From Anoxynatronum sibiricum (GTDB taxonomy: Bacteria > Bacillota > Clostridia > Peptostreptococcales > Tindalliaceae): DNA of 64,000 bases. Below, one piece after another: positions 63,703 through 64,000 of this stretch. The position numbers and the translations under genes are program-made. Location: positions 62,001 through 126,000 of the forward strand of contig NZ_JBCITM010000004.1 in the NCBI RefSeq assembly GCF_039414295.1, in the 5' to 3' direction. The notes under the pieces were generated by a model that was given only the letters and a program-made list of their open reading frames with translations, ran no database searches and was not told where the DNA came from. Position 1 is the stretch's first letter, and each line of letters begins with the position of its first letter.

Positions 63703-64000
63703 TTGGGATATCCCGAAATCAGAGTTGATCGCAACAAAATTGAAACCAATACCCGGACAACTGTGGCACGGTGTCACCAGCAAGGAATTCAGGTGGCTGG
63801 GGTCACCAAGCTTTTTGGAGGCAACCCGGAGATTGCCGCCGCCTATGTGGCTGGAGGTGTCGACCTGCTGGCAGATTCCCGTATTGATAATCTGAAGCGC
63901 CTTTCCGGTTTTTCGCTTCCTAAAATGCTGCTCCGCATTCCCATGATCAGCGAAGCAGAAGCGGTTGTGCAAACAGCAGACATGGTGCTGATCTCTGAAC
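63703..64000 (+). CDS. Alanine racemase N-terminal family enzyme (ornithine racemase-like), 3' truncated by window edge
   Basis: TTG at 63703 is preceded by GGGGAGG; an ATG at 63670 is in frame but less likely. Visible 99 codons: GYPEIRVDRNKIETNTRTTVARC, then GIQVAGVTKLFGGNPEIAAAYVAGGVDLLADSRIDNLKRL. The Lys in VTKLF is the expected PLP lysine. The order GVTK-x-x-GxPEIA and LADSRIDN is that of ornithine racemases of ornithine-fermenting Clostridia rather than of YggS. That would place an ornithine catabolic unit just beyond the window. Confidence 0.75.
   Translation, partial: MGYPEIRVDRNKIETNTRTTVARCHQQGIQVAGVTKLFGGNPEIAAAYVAGGVDLLADSRIDNLKRLSGFSLPKMLLRIPMISEAEAVVQTADMVLISE

Noticed and set aside
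1..64000. tRNA, rRNA, CRISPR, insertion sequences, prophage
   Set aside because: Looked for repeat-spacer patterns, transposase frames and tRNA-like cloverleaf sequence; none found.

Overview
The window looks like chromosome from an anaerobic, amino-acid-fermenting Gram-positive bacterium of the Clostridia. Supporting signs are strong AGGAGG-type ribosome binding sites, a glmS ribozyme, CdaA/CdaR, ArgR- and PerR-like boxes, sigma-54 control of a Ptb-Buk-VOR pathway, extracytoplasmic flavoprotein reductases and an ornithine-racemase-like gene. Base composition is near half G+C. I saw no tRNA, rRNA, CRISPR array, insertion sequence or prophage. Genus is not assigned.

Layout. 1-4.8 kb: truncated M19 dipeptidase, argG with an ARG box over its promoter, cdaA-cdaR. 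4.9-12.3 kb: a sigma-54 enhancer-binding protein, a 17-bp inverted repeat, a -24/-12 promoter, then ptb-buk-(P-loop ATPase)-vorDBAC, which together convert branched-chain 2-oxoacids to acyl-CoA, acyl-phosphate and acid plus ATP. 12.5-16.0 kb: a five-gene ubiquitin-like conjugation operon, encoding a beta-grasp Ubl, an E1, an E2 with an HPN motif and active-site Cys, a JAMM peptidase tethered to the membrane with a LysM tail, and a membrane-anchored RING-like protein. This is the standout system. 16.1-22.3 kb: an unknown gene, cstA, glmM and the glmS ribozyme with glmS. 22.4-32.5 kb: a divergent two-component pair, two lipoprotein flavoprotein reductases, an OhrR-like MarR regulator, VanZ, an AEC carrier and a small secreted protein. 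32.6-40.1 kb: a PAS kinase, an AGCS symporter with a long leader, an amidohydrolase plus M20 peptidase pair, and dps behind a PerR-like box. 40.2-47.2 kb: an RND pump with its adaptor, then NfeD plus stomatin. 47.6-55.1 kb: a 7TM-GGDEF*-EAL protein, a nucleoside phosphorylase, a very large dual kinase with a receiver-BTAD regulator, and a tiny secreted peptide. 55.2-64 kb: pirin, endonuclease IV, two envelope proteins (one FMN-binding), a third flavoprotein reductase divergent from a TetR gene, a GAF protein with a PAS kinase, and the start of an alanine/ornithine-racemase-family gene.

Themes. Energy comes from amino acids (VOR/Ptb/Buk, AGCS, peptidases, racemase). Exported flavoproteins with FMN-binding domains suggest anaerobic respiration on small organic acceptors at the cell surface. 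Signalling density is high: four sensor kinases, two response regulators, one enhancer-binding protein and one c-di-GMP protein. The ubiquitin-like operon seems separate from these and is built around the membrane: two of its five proteins carry a transmembrane helix.
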